Shown here piece after piece: positions 7,521 to 15,142 of a DNA stretch of 29,247 bases. The DNA is from Gammaproteobacteria bacterium (GTDB taxonomy: Bacteria > Pseudomonadota > Gammaproteobacteria > Steroidobacterales > SZUA-146). A model generated the notes under the pieces. The model was not told the DNA's origin. It saw nothing but the letters and a program-made list of their open reading frames with translations, and made no database searches. Positions within the stretch are counted from its first letter, which is position 1. Every line of letters begins with the position of its first letter. The DNA is taken from the NCBI GenBank assembly GCA_013002925.1, contig JABDLQ010000066.1, positions 1 to 29,247 of the forward strand, written 5' to 3'. Position numbers and translations under genes: made by a program.

Positions 7521-8489
7521 ATGTCACCGGTTGATGTCAACAATTTGCCGATCGATCTGTCGAAAACACCATTGTTTCGCGGTGTCGGTATGGAGTCCGT
7601 GGGCTGCTTTCTTGAAACCTGCCACATCCAGGATGTTGACAACGGCACGACTCTGGTGTCCCCCGAGATTCGCAGCAAGAATGTGTACCTGGTGTTGCGT
7701 GGCAGTTTTTCCGTGTATCTGACGGAGCCGCGAGAAGCTGAACTAACCTCCCTGCAGCCAGGCGATATCGCGGGTGAAATGGCAATAATTGAAGATGCGT
7801 TTGCATCCGCCTACGTGGTTGCGACCACTGCCGCTCAAGTGCTGTGCATCGGCGAGGATGACCTGTGGAGAATGATCAACTCATCGCACGCAGTGGCGAT
7901 GAATTTATTGCTGATTCTGTGTTCAAGGTTGCGCTTTGATAATGAATTCATTATCAATAGCGACAGCATCATGGAGCAGTACCGGCGCAACGCTTTTACC
8001 GACGCTTTGACTGATTTACACAATCGCTTTTGGATGCTCGATATGTATGCGCGCAAAATAAAACGCGCGATTGGCAACTCCTCGAGCATGTGTCTTGCGA
8101 TGCTCGACCTTGACAAGTTCAAATCGTTCAACGATCGCTATGGCCACCAGCGCGGCGATGAAATCCTGCGGGCAACGGCTGATGCGATGCGCGATTTTTT
8201 CCGCCCTACTGATTTGATTGCCCGATTTGGCGGCGATGAGTTCGTCGTTTTGTTGCCGCACACGGATATGAATACCGCATACACAATCGGTGAACGCGTT
8301 CGTACTGGCATCAATCGACGGATACTAAAGGGCGAAGAACCGGGCACCGGCATTACCGTGTCAATCGGTCTGGCACAAGTTACACCCGGCGATAATCTCA
8401 ACTCATTGTTGGCCCGGGCCGACGCGGCGTTATACCGCGCCAAACAACAAGGTCGCAACCGGGTCGAAACCCAGGATGAAAACGTGTAG
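7521..8489 (+). CDS. diguanylate cyclase with N-terminal cNMP-binding-like domain
   Basis: Predicted to make cyclic di-GMP from two GTP. Residues about 15-135 form a CRP/cNMP-type beta-roll with LRGSFSVYL and PGDIAGEMAI, followed by a helical linker. The GGDEF domain spans about 155-322. GGDEF itself is at 237-241 with an intact RPTD inhibitory (I-site) motif at 228-231, so the cyclase should be active and product-inhibited. The cNMP domain has Gly85-Glu86, but the arginine of the phosphate-binding cassette is replaced by Ala95, so cAMP/cGMP binding in the usual way is doubtful. There is no signal peptide or membrane segment; the protein is cytosolic. An in-frame TTG at 7512 is an alternative start adding 3 residues. 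The stop lies 9 bases from the convergent panC stop. Probably co-transcribed with queG and ppk2. No gene symbol can be assigned. Confidence 0.9.
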   Translation: MSPVDVNNLPIDLSKTPLFRGVGMESVGCFLETCHIQDVDNGTTLVSPEIRSKNVYLVLRGSFSVYLTEPREAELTSLQPGDIAGEMAIIEDAFASAYVVATTAAQVLCIGEDDLWRMINSSHAVAMNLLLILCSRLRFDNEFIINSDSIMEQYRRNAFTDALTDLHNRFWMLDMYARKIKRAIGNSSSMCLAMLDLDKFKSFNDRYGHQRGDEILRATADAMRDFFRPTDLIARFGGDEFVVLLPHTDMNTAYTIGERVRTGINRRILKGEEPGTGITVSIGLAQVTPGDNLNSLLARADAALYRAKQQGRNRVETQDENV

Positions 8490-8498
8490 CGAGCGACG

Positions 8499-9353
8499 TT
8501 ATATAGTTACCGTCACATTATCAATCAGTCGTGCCTTACCCAGCCGGGCAGCGACCAGAATCACCAGATTACGGGTATCAGGTTGCGCCGGAAGCAGTGT
8601 CATCGCATCGGCGACCGTAATATAATCCGGACTGAAACCCGCACAGACAAGGCGTGTGGTTGCACGCGCTTCGAGGTCGTTAAAATTTCCATCGCCGGCC
8701 TCAATGGCCTTGCGCATTTCACACAGCACACTGTAAATCAGGGCGGCCGTGGTTTTTTCTGCCGGTGTCAGGTACTGGTTGCGCGAACTGCTGGCGAGTC
8801 CGCTTTTTTCGCGGATGGTAGGTGATGACAAGATGTCGACCGGGATGCTCAAATCGCTGACCATCTGCCGGATTACGGCCAGTTGCTGATAGTCTTTTTC
8901 GCCAAATACGGCAACATGCGGCGATACAATATTAAACAACTTGCAGACCACAGTAGCCACCCCAATAAAATGGCCCTCGCGAAGCTTTCCGCAATACAGA
9001 TTATTGAGCCGTTTTACAGAGACCTTGGTATCCGACATACCACTGCTGCCATACATTTCCTGAACCGTGGGTGCAAACAACAGGTCCGCGCCAATACTCT
9101 GCAACTTGTCAATGTCTGCATCGAGAGTGCGCGGATAGGCTGCATAGTCTTCGGCTGGTCCAAACTGCAGGGGGTTGGCGAATATGCTGCAGACCACTCG
9201 ATCACAGTGCGGTGCGATCGTGCGGAATAAGTCCATATGGCCTGCGTGCAGGTTGCCCATAGTGGCCACAAAACCGATACGCGCCGACTGCTCCCGCCAC
9301 GCCTTAACCTGTGCGCGCACCGCATGTATCGAACTTGCGACTGTCAGATTCAT
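8499..9353 (-). CDS. panC: pantothenate synthetase PanC
   Basis: PanC condenses pantoate and beta-alanine with ATP hydrolysis to AMP, giving pantothenate, the coenzyme A precursor. The 284-aa length is typical. The nucleotidyltransferase HIGH-type motif appears as TMGNLHAGH near residue 30. GEKDYQQLAVIRQMV, and then the KMSKS-region equivalent IREKSGLASSSRNQYL, follow in the expected order. It lies 14 bases after panB in the same operon. panD, which makes beta-alanine and often adjoins panC, is not present in this window. Confidence 0.97.
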   Translation of the reverse strand: MNLTVASSIHAVRAQVKAWREQSARIGFVATMGNLHAGHMDLFRTIAPHCDRVVCSIFANPLQFGPAEDYAAYPRTLDADIDKLQSIGADLLFAPTVQEMYGSSGMSDTKVSVKRLNNLYCGKLREGHFIGVATVVCKLFNIVSPHVAVFGEKDYQQLAVIRQMVSDLSIPVDILSSPTIREKSGLASSSRNQYLTPAEKTTAALIYSVLCEMRKAIEAGDGNFNDLEARATTRLVCAGFSPDYITVADAMTLLPAQPDTRNLVILVAARLGKARLIDNVTVTI

Positions 9354-9367
9354 CAGCGCACCAGACT

Positions 9368-10198
9368 TCAGGTAAAACAGTGTTCAGCCGCAGGGTATGC
9401 GCCGCTTTTTACAGCATCGACATAAGCGCCGATAGCAGCGCCGACAGAATCCCTGCCATGCAGAAAATTATGCGCAAAACGGGGCTTGCGCCCCGGAGTT
9501 ATATCGAGCACGTCGTACAGCACGAGGATCTGGCCGTCGACATGAGGACCTGCACCGATCCCGATAGTGGGCACGGCAACTGCGGCGGAAATCTCTTGTG
9601 CCAACGCGGTTGGAATGCACTCAAGCAGGACGATGTCAGCCCCCGCCGATTCCAGATCCCTGGCAGCCTGCACCATTTCTTTAGCAGCAGCAGCGCTACG
9701 CCCCTGCACACTGAACCCGCCAAGCTTGTGCACCGATTGGGGAGTCAGACCAATATGGGCGCAAATGGGAATATCACATCTTGCCAGGTGTTCCACCACT
9801 TTCAGCTGCGGTGCTCCACCTTCCAGTTTGACCATGCTGGCTTTGCCCTCCTGCATCAGCCGGGCCGAATTGGCTGCCGCCTGGTTCGGGGTGGCGTAGC
9901 TCATAAACGGCAAATCCGCCAGAAGGAACGGCCGGTAGAGGCCGCGTAAGGTTGCCTGACAGTGATAGATCATGTCATCCATTGACACCGGGATCGTGGT
10001 TTCGTGACCTTGCACCACCATACCGAGGGAATCACCTACCAGTACCAGGTCTACTCCCGCGTTATCGACTACCGTGGCGAAACTCGCATCGTAAGCCGTA
10101 ATGCAGGCAATTTTTTCGCCGTCAGCTTTCATCTGCCGCAAAGTCGACAATGTTACCGGTGGCTCTTCGCGCGCTTTACTTTGCAGGTGCGTATACAT
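9368..10198 (-). CDS. panB: 3-methyl-2-oxobutanoate hydroxymethyltransferase PanB
   Basis: PanB adds a hydroxymethyl group from methylenetetrahydrofolate to ketoisovalerate, the first committed step of pantothenate synthesis. The 276-aa protein has the magnesium-binding DSLGMVVQGHETTIPV region, MVKLEGG, AHIGLTPQSVHKLGGF and LLECIP with the catalytic glutamate. About a dozen residues precede the conserved TLSTLRQMKADGEKIA; no other start codon lies between, so ATG 10198 is used. The upstream neighbour folK also serves folate metabolism, which supplies the one-carbon donor. A 51-base gap separates panB from the kinase gene upstream. Confidence 0.97.
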   Translation of the reverse strand: MYTHLQSKAREEPPVTLSTLRQMKADGEKIACITAYDASFATVVDNAGVDLVLVGDSLGMVVQGHETTIPVSMDDMIYHCQATLRGLYRPFLLADLPFMSYATPNQAAANSARLMQEGKASMVKLEGGAPQLKVVEHLARCDIPICAHIGLTPQSVHKLGGFSVQGRSAAAAKEMVQAARDLESAGADIVLLECIPTALAQEISAAVAVPTIGIGAGPHVDGQILVLYDVLDITPGRKPRFAHNFLHGRDSVGAAIGAYVDAVKSGAYPAAEHCFT

Positions 10199-10249
10199 GG
10201 TTTTCCCGATTTCTACAGGCGCTTATACTGGCCATGGTTGTGTGATCAT

Positions 10250-10909
10250 TCAATCGATCTCCGACTGAAAGGCATTAAAATAACGGCGTCCGCTTTGTGC
10301 GAATGACAGCTGCTCAAGCAGGGTCTTATAGTCGCCGTCGGACGACACCAGGTTTGCCGAATCTGTGTTAACAATCAACAATGGACCCCGATCATAGGCA
10401 TGAAAAAACCGCGTGTAGAGTTCTGCAAGACGCGCCAGATAATCGGCATCGATCGACTGTTCATACCCGATGCCACGCTGCCCGATACGTTCCAGTAAGG
10501 TGTCAACCGAGGCCTGCAGATAAATCACAAGATCAGGCTGCGGCGCGTCCATCGCCAGGCGTTCAAATACCAGTTCGTAGAGTTTCAGCTCTTCGTCATC
10601 CAGTGTCAATTGGGCAAACAAGCGGTCCTTGTCAAACATAAAATCCGCTATCCTGACGGGTGCAAACAGATCAGACTGCCGAATCAGTTGACTCTGACGG
10701 GAGCGCTGAAACAGAAAATGCAGCTGCGTTGCCAGTGCGTTGCCACGCCGGTCCTGATAAAAGCGCTCCAGAAACGGATTTTCCTGAGGGGCTTCGAGCA
10801 AGGTCTCCCCCCCAAAAGTCTCGGCAAGTTTACGTGCCAGCGAGGTTTTCCCTACTCCAATCGGGCCTTCGATTGCTACGTACCTGAACTGTTCGCTAAT
10901 TGGCGCCAA
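10250..10909 (-). CDS. deoxynucleoside kinase (dNK / dAK-dGK family)
   Basis: Phosphorylates deoxynucleosides for salvage; which base it prefers cannot be read from sequence. From the chosen start it has 219 aa, normal for the family. The P-loop is EGPIGVGKTS at 14-23. DFMFDKDRLFA carries the DR motif, and IYLQASVDTLLERIGQRG is the lid/sugar-binding part typical of the Drosophila dNK / Bacillus dAK-dGK family. No ATG lies near the conserved region; the nearest ATG, at 11023, would add 38 non-conserved residues deep inside folK. TTG at 10909 is preferred because AGGA sits 6 bases before it. GTG at 10951 is the alternative, giving 233 aa. The start overlaps the end of folK by 14 bases. A homologous kinase between folK and panB is a recurring arrangement in gammaproteobacteria. 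Confidence 0.87.
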   Translation of the reverse strand: MAPISEQFRYVAIEGPIGVGKTSLARKLAETFGGETLLEAPQENPFLERFYQDRRGNALATQLHFLFQRSRQSQLIRQSDLFAPVRIADFMFDKDRLFAQLTLDDEELKLYELVFERLAMDAPQPDLVIYLQASVDTLLERIGQRGIGYEQSIDADYLARLAELYTRFFHAYDRGPLLIVNTDSANLVSSDGDYKTLLEQLSFAQSGRRYFNAFQSEID

Positions 10910-11420
10910 TGGTTTTCCTATGCCCGTATTCAGTGAGAGGTTGTAATTCACTGAAATCGATCTGTTGTGCCAAAACACGTACCGCGCCCAATCCGGTAAT
11001 CCACAAATCCGGCGCCAATTCATTCAGTGGTCCAAGGACAAAACTGCGCTCGTGCAGATGCGGATGCGGAACGGTGAGGCGCTCTGTCGCAATCCGCCGT
11101 GCCCCGAAAACCAGTATATCCAGATCCAGCGTGCGGGCATCCCACCGCTTCCCGCTGCGCGTGCGCCCGTGTTCAGATTCAATTCGCTGTAATATGTCGA
11201 GTAACGACTCGGGCGCAAGCTGCGTAACCAGCGCCACCACCGCGTTAATATAGTCCGGCTGAGCGCATTCTCCCAGCGGTGGACTGTGCACCAATGTCGA
11301 TACAAGAACTCGCATGGTGTCAGGAATTTCCGCCAACTCTTCGATAGCGTTCTGTACCTGATTAACCGGTTCGTTCAGATTACTACCGACCCCAATGTAC
11401 ACCGGTTGCCAGCTGCTCAT
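10896..11420 (-). CDS. folK: 2-amino-4-hydroxy-6-hydroxymethyldihydropteridine pyrophosphokinase (HPPK)
   Basis: FolK transfers pyrophosphate from ATP to hydroxymethyl-dihydropterin, a step of folate synthesis just before dihydropteroate synthase. The 174-aa length fits the stand-alone enzyme. The N-terminal IGVGSNL, the magnesium-binding aspartates in ARTLDLDILVFG, and VPHPHLHERSFVLGPL are diagnostic. The ATG at 11420 follows the pcnB stop by 2 bases, so translation is probably coupled. The 3' end overlaps the kinase gene by 14 bases. Confidence 0.97.
   Translation of the reverse strand: MSSWQPVYIGVGSNLNEPVNQVQNAIEELAEIPDTMRVLVSTLVHSPPLGECAQPDYINAVVALVTQLAPESLLDILQRIESEHGRTRSGKRWDARTLDLDILVFGARRIATERLTVPHPHLHERSFVLGPLNELAPDLWITGLGAVRVLAQQIDFSELQPLTEYGHRKTIGAN
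10916..10919 (-). promoter_or_regulatory. ribosome-binding site supporting the TTG start of the deoxynucleoside kinase
   Basis: AGGA on the minus strand, 6 bases before the TTG at 10909-10907 and inside the 3' end of folK. It decides between the TTG and the GTG/ATG candidates further upstream, none of which I judged to have a better-placed site. Confidence 0.45.
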
Positions 11421-11422
11421 CG

Positions 11423-12769
11423 TCAGGAACTGCGGCGCTTGCGCCGCGCCCGGCGCCGCGTCGGTTTACGGCCGGAATTTTTGCTACCTGGCGAGCCACT
11501 GACTTTGGCAGACACCCGTTGTGCGTTCTCATCCATTTCCTGGATGGCCGTCCACCATTCGCCTAATTCCTGCTGCTCTTCATCAGTGTCACACCGTAAT
11601 AGCAGTAAGTCATACGCGGCGCGAAACCGTGGATGCTGCAAAAGCCGCAGCGCCCGCATGCCCCGCCGATAGCGCAGTCGATACTGCATGACCAGCATTT
11701 CGCGTATCGGTAGCAGCGTCCGCTTTGGCACAGCCACACAATTTTGTTGTGCCGCTATGACTTCGTCACAAGCCATCACGGCACTGTGAATCGGCCCCTT
11801 ACCCGCGGCCTGATACTTTTCTGTGACCGTCCTGACCAATGGCCATAAAAACACCGCGATCAGAAACGCCGGGGTTACCGGCTTGCCATCTGCCACACGC
11901 TGATCGGTACTGCGCGTGGCCATGCGAATCAGGGACAGTGCCTGGCTGGCCGCTTCATCCTGTGTGTCAGAATTCAAAAATTCATCTGTCTGCGGAAACA
12001 GATAGCGGAATAGTCCGTATTCACGTAGCAGTTCAAAAGCACGTTCAGCGCCGCCCGCCATGAACAATTTCAGGCATTCGTCGTACAGCCTGGCTGGCGG
12101 CACGTTTTCCAGCAGGTGCGCCAGTTCGTATAATGGTTGTGCGGACGCGGGCTCGATATTAAAGCCGAGCTTGGCGGCAAAGCGCACCGCTCGCAACATG
12201 CGCACCGGATCCTCCCGATAGCGCAACATCGGATCACCGATCATTCTAAGGGTACCGCTGCTGATGTCCTGTACGCCGTTTACATAGTCCCAAATCGAGT
12301 AGTCGGCGATGTTGTAGTAAAGAGCATTGGCGGTAAAATCGCGACGCAAGACATCGTCATCGATGTCGCCGTAAACGTTGTCACGAAGTATCCGACCGGT
12401 GGCATCGCGATGATGATCACGTTCGTCACTTAGCGGTGGATCATTACTGCGAAAAGTCGCCACTTCAATGATTTCACGTCCAAATCGGATATGCGCCAGG
12501 CGGAAACGACGGCCGATCAGCCGGCTGTTGCGAAACAAAGCGCGCACTTCATCAGGATGAGCGTCCGTTGCAATATCAAAATCCTTGGGATGTCCTCCTA
12601 GCAACAGATCCCGCACCGCGCCGCCGACCAGAAAAGCCTGATAGCCATGGTTTTTCAATCGATAAAGTACTTTTAAGGCAGCTTCAGAAATGGCCTTGCG
12701 CGAGACTGAATGTTTGTCCCGGCAAATAACTTGCAGGCCGTGTTTGGGATCGCTATCGGATGAACTCAA
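11423..12769 (-). CDS. pcnB: poly(A) polymerase I PcnB
   Basis: PcnB adds 3' poly(A) tails to RNA, marking it for degradation and controlling plasmid copy-number RNAs. In 448 aa it shows the class II nucleotidyltransferase head: GGAVRDLLLGG, the catalytic DFDIAT aspartates and RRDFTANALYY. RYREDPVRMLRAVRFAAKLG and RFRAAYDLLLLR follow, then a very basic tail rich in Arg/Lys (last ~20 residues). These features separate PcnB from CCA-adding enzymes. No ATG or GTG is available in frame upstream of the conserved SRKAISEAALKVLYRL. The furthest start is TTG 12769, with AGAGA about 7 bases before it. E. coli pcnB also uses a weak non-ATG start (AUU), so poor initiation may be functional. First gene of the pcnB-folK-kinase-panBC operon. 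Confidence 0.95.
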   Translation of the reverse strand: MSSSDSDPKHGLQVICRDKHSVSRKAISEAALKVLYRLKNHGYQAFLVGGAVRDLLLGGHPKDFDIATDAHPDEVRALFRNSRLIGRRFRLAHIRFGREIIEVATFRSNDPPLSDERDHHRDATGRILRDNVYGDIDDDVLRRDFTANALYYNIADYSIWDYVNGVQDISSGTLRMIGDPMLRYREDPVRMLRAVRFAAKLGFNIEPASAQPLYELAHLLENVPPARLYDECLKLFMAGGAERAFELLREYGLFRYLFPQTDEFLNSDTQDEAASQALSLIRMATRSTDQRVADGKPVTPAFLIAVFLWPLVRTVTEKYQAAGKGPIHSAVMACDEVIAAQQNCVAVPKRTLLPIREMLVMQYRLRYRRGMRALRLLQHPRFRAAYDLLLLRCDTDEEQQELGEWWTAIQEMDENAQRVSAKVSGSPGSKNSGRKPTRRRARRKRRSS

Positions 12770-12891
12770 CGAGAAGTCTCTTTTGGTTGGCGAAAATGCG
12801 GCAAAATGATAACACCTTGCCGTTTTCCCGGCGTGATTATTATTGCGGCAAATATCTTCACTTCACCGCCTATCCTTCTGTTATTTATGAT

Positions 12892-12919
12892 TTTATACAC
12901 CGACGCACTTGTCACGCAA
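12892..12919 (-). promoter_or_regulatory. candidate promoter for the pcnB operon
   Basis: On the minus strand, TTGCGT (12919-12914), 16-base spacer, TATAAA (12897-12892). The -10 is good and the -35 matches only in TTG. Predicted start near 12885 gives a leader of about 115 bases before the TTG start. The surrounding 266-base divergent gap (12770-13035) is AT-richer than its neighbours and contains no supported ORF. Confidence 0.33.
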
Positions 12920-12987
12920 GTACGGATGCAGTGGAAACCAGCCCTTCTCGTACCCGGCAATTCCCGCTCCGTAGGTTTTGTTAATCC

Positions 12988-12996
12988 TGCTAGAAT
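12988..12996 (+). promoter_or_regulatory. candidate extended -10 promoter for terC
   Basis: TGCTAGAAT matches the extended -10 pattern TGnTATAAT with one mismatch. No clear -35 is visible at the usual distance, as expected for extended -10 promoters. The predicted start near 13003 gives a leader of about 33 bases before the terC ATG. It would drive the four-gene plus-strand run. Confidence 0.38.
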
Positions 12997-13035
12997 ACGG
13001 CGCAATCCGCATCCTGCAAGCAACTGGAACAAATC

Positions 13036-13809
13036 ATGGTCGAACTACTGACGCTGGAGAATCTGTTAACGCTGTTGATGCTGACGCTGCTACAAGCGGT
13101 GCTTGGCTTTGACAATCTCCTGTATATATCACTGGAATCCAAACGCGCTCCGGCGGATCGACGTGCCTTTGTGCGCAAGGTCGGTATTGCGCTCGCAGTG
13201 ATCTTCCGGATTGGCCTGTTATTTATCTTAATGACAGTAATCGGTTATTTTCAGAACCCGGTCTTCAGTCTGCAGTGGCAAAACGTGATTACCGGCGTGT
13301 TTAATCTGCATGCGTTGATCGTTCTGATCGGTGGCGTCTTTATCCTCTACACGGCAATGAAAGAAATTTTTCATATGTTGCGACTGGAAGACGCCAGCGA
13401 TGAAGACCGCAGACCCACTTCTCCAGGCGTAATTATTTTCTGGATCGTGCTGATGAACCTGGTGTTTTCCTTCGACTCAATTTTAAGCGCCATGGCGTTG
13501 ACAGACGTGTTCGCGGTCATGGCGACTGCCATTGTCATCGGCGGTCTGTTGATGATCTGGCTGGCCGACCGGGTGTCAGACTTTTTGCAAAAAAATCGCA
13601 TGTACGAAGTTCTCGGTCTGTTCGTCCTGTTTGTCGTTGGCATCATGTTGTTGACCGAAGGTGCCCACCTGGCTCACCTGCAACTGTTTGATCACGAAAT
13701 TATGCCGATGACAAAAGCAACGTTTTACTTCGTGATTACGGTGCTGGTTCTGACCGACATCGTGCAAACACGCTATCAGCGCAAATTACTCCGGAGGAAC
13801 GCAACCTGA
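13036..13809 (+). CDS. TerC-family integral membrane protein
   Basis: TerC-family proteins are multi-pass inner-membrane proteins linked to tellurite resistance and, for some members, manganese export that protects exported metalloenzymes. The role of this member is not known. The 257-aa protein has about seven hydrophobic segments. It shows the two conserved acidic signatures: LGFDNLLYISLES with Asp26 near the N-terminus, and FSFDSILSAMAL near residue 150. These lie within membrane helices and are presumed to bind metal. The linker between them is charged. ATG 13036 is the start; the frame ends 7 bases before the beta-helix gene, so the two are probably in one transcript. I looked for a yybP-ykoY manganese riboswitch upstream and did not find its conserved core. 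Confidence 0.9.
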   Translation: MVELLTLENLLTLLMLTLLQAVLGFDNLLYISLESKRAPADRRAFVRKVGIALAVIFRIGLLFILMTVIGYFQNPVFSLQWQNVITGVFNLHALIVLIGGVFILYTAMKEIFHMLRLEDASDEDRRPTSPGVIIFWIVLMNLVFSFDSILSAMALTDVFAVMATAIVIGGLLMIWLADRVSDFLQKNRMYEVLGLFVLFVVGIMLLTEGAHLAHLQLFDHEIMPMTKATFYFVITVLVLTDIVQTRYQRKLLRRNAT

Positions 13810-13816
13810 GCCGATA

Positions 13817-15106
13817 ATGCGAGCTCTAAGATTGGCGCAACAAGGTCTTGGTCTGCTTTGCGGTGGCCTGATGTGCGCTGCAATGGCAGTTGATTACCGC
13901 GTGGCTCCATCTGTTACATCGGAGTGTCACGACCAGTTGAGCCGGATCGTCAGCAGGCTCGAACCGGGCGATTCAGTGTATCTGGAATCCGGCCTTTACA
14001 CCCAAACGTGTAACCGAAACTACACCATGCGCGGCACTGCTGCGCGTCCTGTCGTTATTTATGCCGATGCCACAGAGCCTGCGATATTGCAGCGCCCCGA
14101 CCAGGACCGCAGCCGTCTTAACAACCTCGAACTGGTGGACTCCGAATATGTTGTCATCCGCGGACTGCATTTTGTCGGCGGCAGTATCGGGGTGCGGATT
14201 ATGGGTGGCCATCATATCGTCCTGGAAAACGGTCTGATCAGCGATACCGGCACCACTGCCATTGCCATCAACTACCGTGACACTCACCATGTGACATTGC
14301 GCAACAACGAAATTACACGCACGGGTTTGGCGGAAGATGCACCGGGAGAAGGAATTTACGCCGGGTGTCATGATGGCACATGCGTGGTAACCGATAGCCT
14401 GTTTGAAGACAACTATATTCATGATTTGAGAGGCGACCCGCGCGGCGGGAATGACGGCATCGAAATCAAGGTGGGGTCCGGGGGCAACATAGTCCGCGGC
14501 AATCGGATTGAAAACACCCTGATCAATGCACAGTTTCCGTGTATTTTCGTTTATGGTGGCGGTAGCCGGGTGAACCTGATCGAGAACAACGTGTTAAGCC
14601 GGTGTGGCGAAGCCATACAAGTCGCCGCCGATGCCATTGTGCGCAATAACATCGTCTACCAGGCCAGCGTCGCCGGCATTCTATCTGCCGCCCACGAGCA
14701 AAACCCGAACCCGGGCCACGTCTACATCCTGAACAACACGGTGATCGACGCGCCAGTCTGCGCCATCCTTGACTGGCGGGACAGCACGCACATGGTCTTT
14801 GCGAACAACGCCCTGTTTTGTTCAGCCACAACAGCGCTGCGCGCCAGGGAGTCTGCCAACGGACTCCTGCTTGGCAATGGCTGGCACGGCAAGCTCAGCG
14901 GCATCAGCCGGCAGCATCCCGGCCTGTTTCCACTACGCACCGCGGATGTTGAACTGGAAGCACCGTCGGACGGTCGCTACGCGCCGGCACCGGACAGCCG
15001 ACTGAAACGGCGTGCAATTGATCTGGTGCCCGGCCGGCCGGCTAATGATTTCCACCAGCGACCGCGTAACAGCAATGGTTTTGCAACCGTCGGAGCAATA
15101 GAATAA
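13817..15106 (+). CDS. secreted right-handed parallel beta-helix protein
   Basis: Function unknown. The 429-aa product begins with a signal peptide (about residues 1-24, cleavage probably after CAAMA; no lipobox). The mature part has repeated short turns rich in Asn, Gly and Val/Ile, such as YVVIRGLHF, HHIVLENGLI, HHVTLRNNEI, IVRGNRIE, NLIENNVL, IVRNNIVY and YILNNTVI. These are the PbH1 repeats of pectate-lyase-like beta-helices, at about residues 90-330. The C-terminus ends in VGAIE, a common ending of this class. Mature Cys number is even (eight), compatible with disulfides in the periplasm. It may bind or cleave a polysaccharide, as chondroitinase-B-like and NosD-like relatives do, but I cannot identify catalytic residues. 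It lies between a TerC protein and two membrane proteins on the same strand. Confidence 0.85.
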   Translation: MRALRLAQQGLGLLCGGLMCAAMAVDYRVAPSVTSECHDQLSRIVSRLEPGDSVYLESGLYTQTCNRNYTMRGTAARPVVIYADATEPAILQRPDQDRSRLNNLELVDSEYVVIRGLHFVGGSIGVRIMGGHHIVLENGLISDTGTTAIAINYRDTHHVTLRNNEITRTGLAEDAPGEGIYAGCHDGTCVVTDSLFEDNYIHDLRGDPRGGNDGIEIKVGSGGNIVRGNRIENTLINAQFPCIFVYGGGSRVNLIENNVLSRCGEAIQVAADAIVRNNIVYQASVAGILSAAHEQNPNPGHVYILNNTVIDAPVCAILDWRDSTHMVFANNALFCSATTALRARESANGLLLGNGWHGKLSGISRQHPGLFPLRTADVELEAPSDGRYAPAPDSRLKRRAIDLVPGRPANDFHQRPRNSNGFATVGAIE

Positions 15107-15142
15107 AGTGCTGCGGAAGTTCCACCCTGACACCTGTATACG

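Noticed and set aside
12766..13032. 88-codon minus-strand frame across the pcnB/terC gap
   Set aside because: It crosses both candidate promoters, has low-complexity mixed composition and no recognised motif; better read as non-coding.
12770..13035. Possible yybP-ykoY manganese riboswitch in front of the TerC-family gene
   Set aside because: Some terC genes have this element, but I could not find its conserved core sequences in the 266-base gap, and the likely leader from the extended -10 is only about 33 bases.
13817..13890. Lipoprotein signal on the beta-helix protein (LMC near residue 20)
   Set aside because: Residues before the Cys are Leu-Met, which does not fit a lipobox; an ordinary signal peptide cut a few residues later is more likely.
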